DNA of 15,040 nt from Bacteroidota bacterium. Its GTDB lineage: Bacteria > Bacteroidota > Ignavibacteria > Ignavibacteriales > Ignavibacteriaceae. Location of the stretch: positions 1 to 15,040 of the forward strand of contig JAJRSV010000081.1 in assembly GCA_024278655.1 (NCBI GenBank), written 5' to 3'. This document shows, in pieces, positions 14,651 to 15,040 of the stretch; positions within the stretch are counted from its first letter, which is position 1; every line of letters begins with the position of its first letter. Below the pieces are notes generated by a model. That model saw only the letters and a program-made list of their open reading frames with translations. It did not search any database and had not been told where the DNA came from. Position numbers and translations under genes: made by a program.

Positions 14651-15040
14651 CTACAATTCCTTCAACTCATTATTCAGCTTCGTTACTGCTTCTTTTGCAT
14701 CGCCGAAGAACATAAGTGTATTCGGGTAGAAGAACAGTTCGTTATCAATGCCTGCATAACCAACGTTAAGCGACCTCTTATTGACTACTACCGTCTTTGC
14801 ATAATCAACATTCAATATCGGCATACCGTAAATCGGGCTGCTCGGGTCTTTTCTTGCTGCGGGATTAACAACGTCGTTAGCACCGATAACAATAACCACA
14901 TCGGTATTCGGAAAATCATCGTTTATCTCTTCCATCGACAGCAGTTTTTCGTAAGGAACCTGCGCTTCTGCAAGCAGCACGTTCATATGTCCGGGCATTC
15001 TTCCCGCAACGGGGTGAATGGCAAATCTTACATTAACGCC
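14651..15040 (-). CDS. pntB: NAD(P) transhydrogenase beta subunit PntB, C-terminal part (cut by window edge)
   Basis: 129 residues visible, continuing beyond the window with no start; the ATG at 14998 is internal because the frame stays open with GVNVRFAIHPVAGR before it. PntB is the membrane subunit that uses the proton gradient to move hydride from NADH to NADP. This fragment is the NADP(H)-binding domain III: AIHPVAGRMPGHMNVLLAEA, then DDFPNTDVVIVIGANDVVNPAA, SPIYGMPILNVDYAKTVVVNKRS and NVGYAGIDNELFF...NTLMFFGDAKEAV at the end. The pattern and the closing GDAK are those of the family C-terminus. The full protein is about 450-460 residues, so about 330 are missing. It is the last gene of its unit, since a terminator follows 27 bases on. 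Confidence 0.93.
   Translation of the reverse strand, partial: GVNVRFAIHPVAGRMPGHMNVLLAEAQVPYEKLLSMEEINDDFPNTDVVIVIGANDVVNPAARKDPSSPIYGMPILNVDYAKTVVVNKRSLNVGYAGIDNELFFYPNTLMFFGDAKEAVTKLNNELKEL

Overview
The window looks like chromosomal DNA from a free-living Gram-negative bacterium of the FCB/Bacteroidota-Chlorobi branch, most likely Ignavibacteriota. The evidence is two secreted proteins ending in the type IX secretion (T9SS) tail of the NYPNPFNP kind, a T9SS plug-type protein, a Bacteroidota-style LptD, moderate A/T bias, and genes that often lack a strong Shine-Dalgarno (SD) sequence. The phylum assignment is recognition by family, not a computed placement.

Layout: (1) 1-1851, plus strand: the 3' part of mtaB (tRNA modification) followed 16 bases later by a secreted/membrane protein of DUF5683-like type. 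(2) 1852-2292: a 441-base gene-free stretch packed with inverted and direct repeats. (3) 2293-5573, minus strand: two T9SS cargo proteins, a choice-of-anchor-V-like protein and a BNR/Asp-box propeller protein, separated by a Rho-independent terminator. (4) 5800-7669, plus strand: a family 9 glycosyltransferase (heptosyltransferase-like), an 86-residue two-helix membrane protein and a small outer-membrane beta-barrel-like protein, ending at a strong terminator. (5) 7716-10731, minus strand: lptD and, 10 bases downstream, a YacP/Rae1-like NYN nuclease. (6) 10833-11795, minus strand: a ROK sugar kinase. (7) 11796-11968: a REP-like repeat block. (8) 11969-14444, minus strand: a tight three-gene unit of a 79-residue unknown, a T9SS plug protein (DUF5103) and a Gfo/Idh/MocA oxidoreductase. 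(9) 14651-15040, minus strand: the C-terminal end of pntB with its own terminator.

The common theme is the cell envelope: LPS delivery (LptD), glycan assembly (GT9, possibly the oxidoreductase), small outer-membrane proteins, and T9SS export with two cargo proteins and a plug subunit. I found no CRISPR array, prophage, integrase, toxin-antitoxin pair, defence island, tRNA or rRNA. The window is mostly ordinary housekeeping and envelope sequence. The less explained parts are the nested repeat block at 1852-2224, the REP-like block at 11850-11950, and the 79-residue protein that heads the T9SS-plug operon. No clearly new system is demonstrated.
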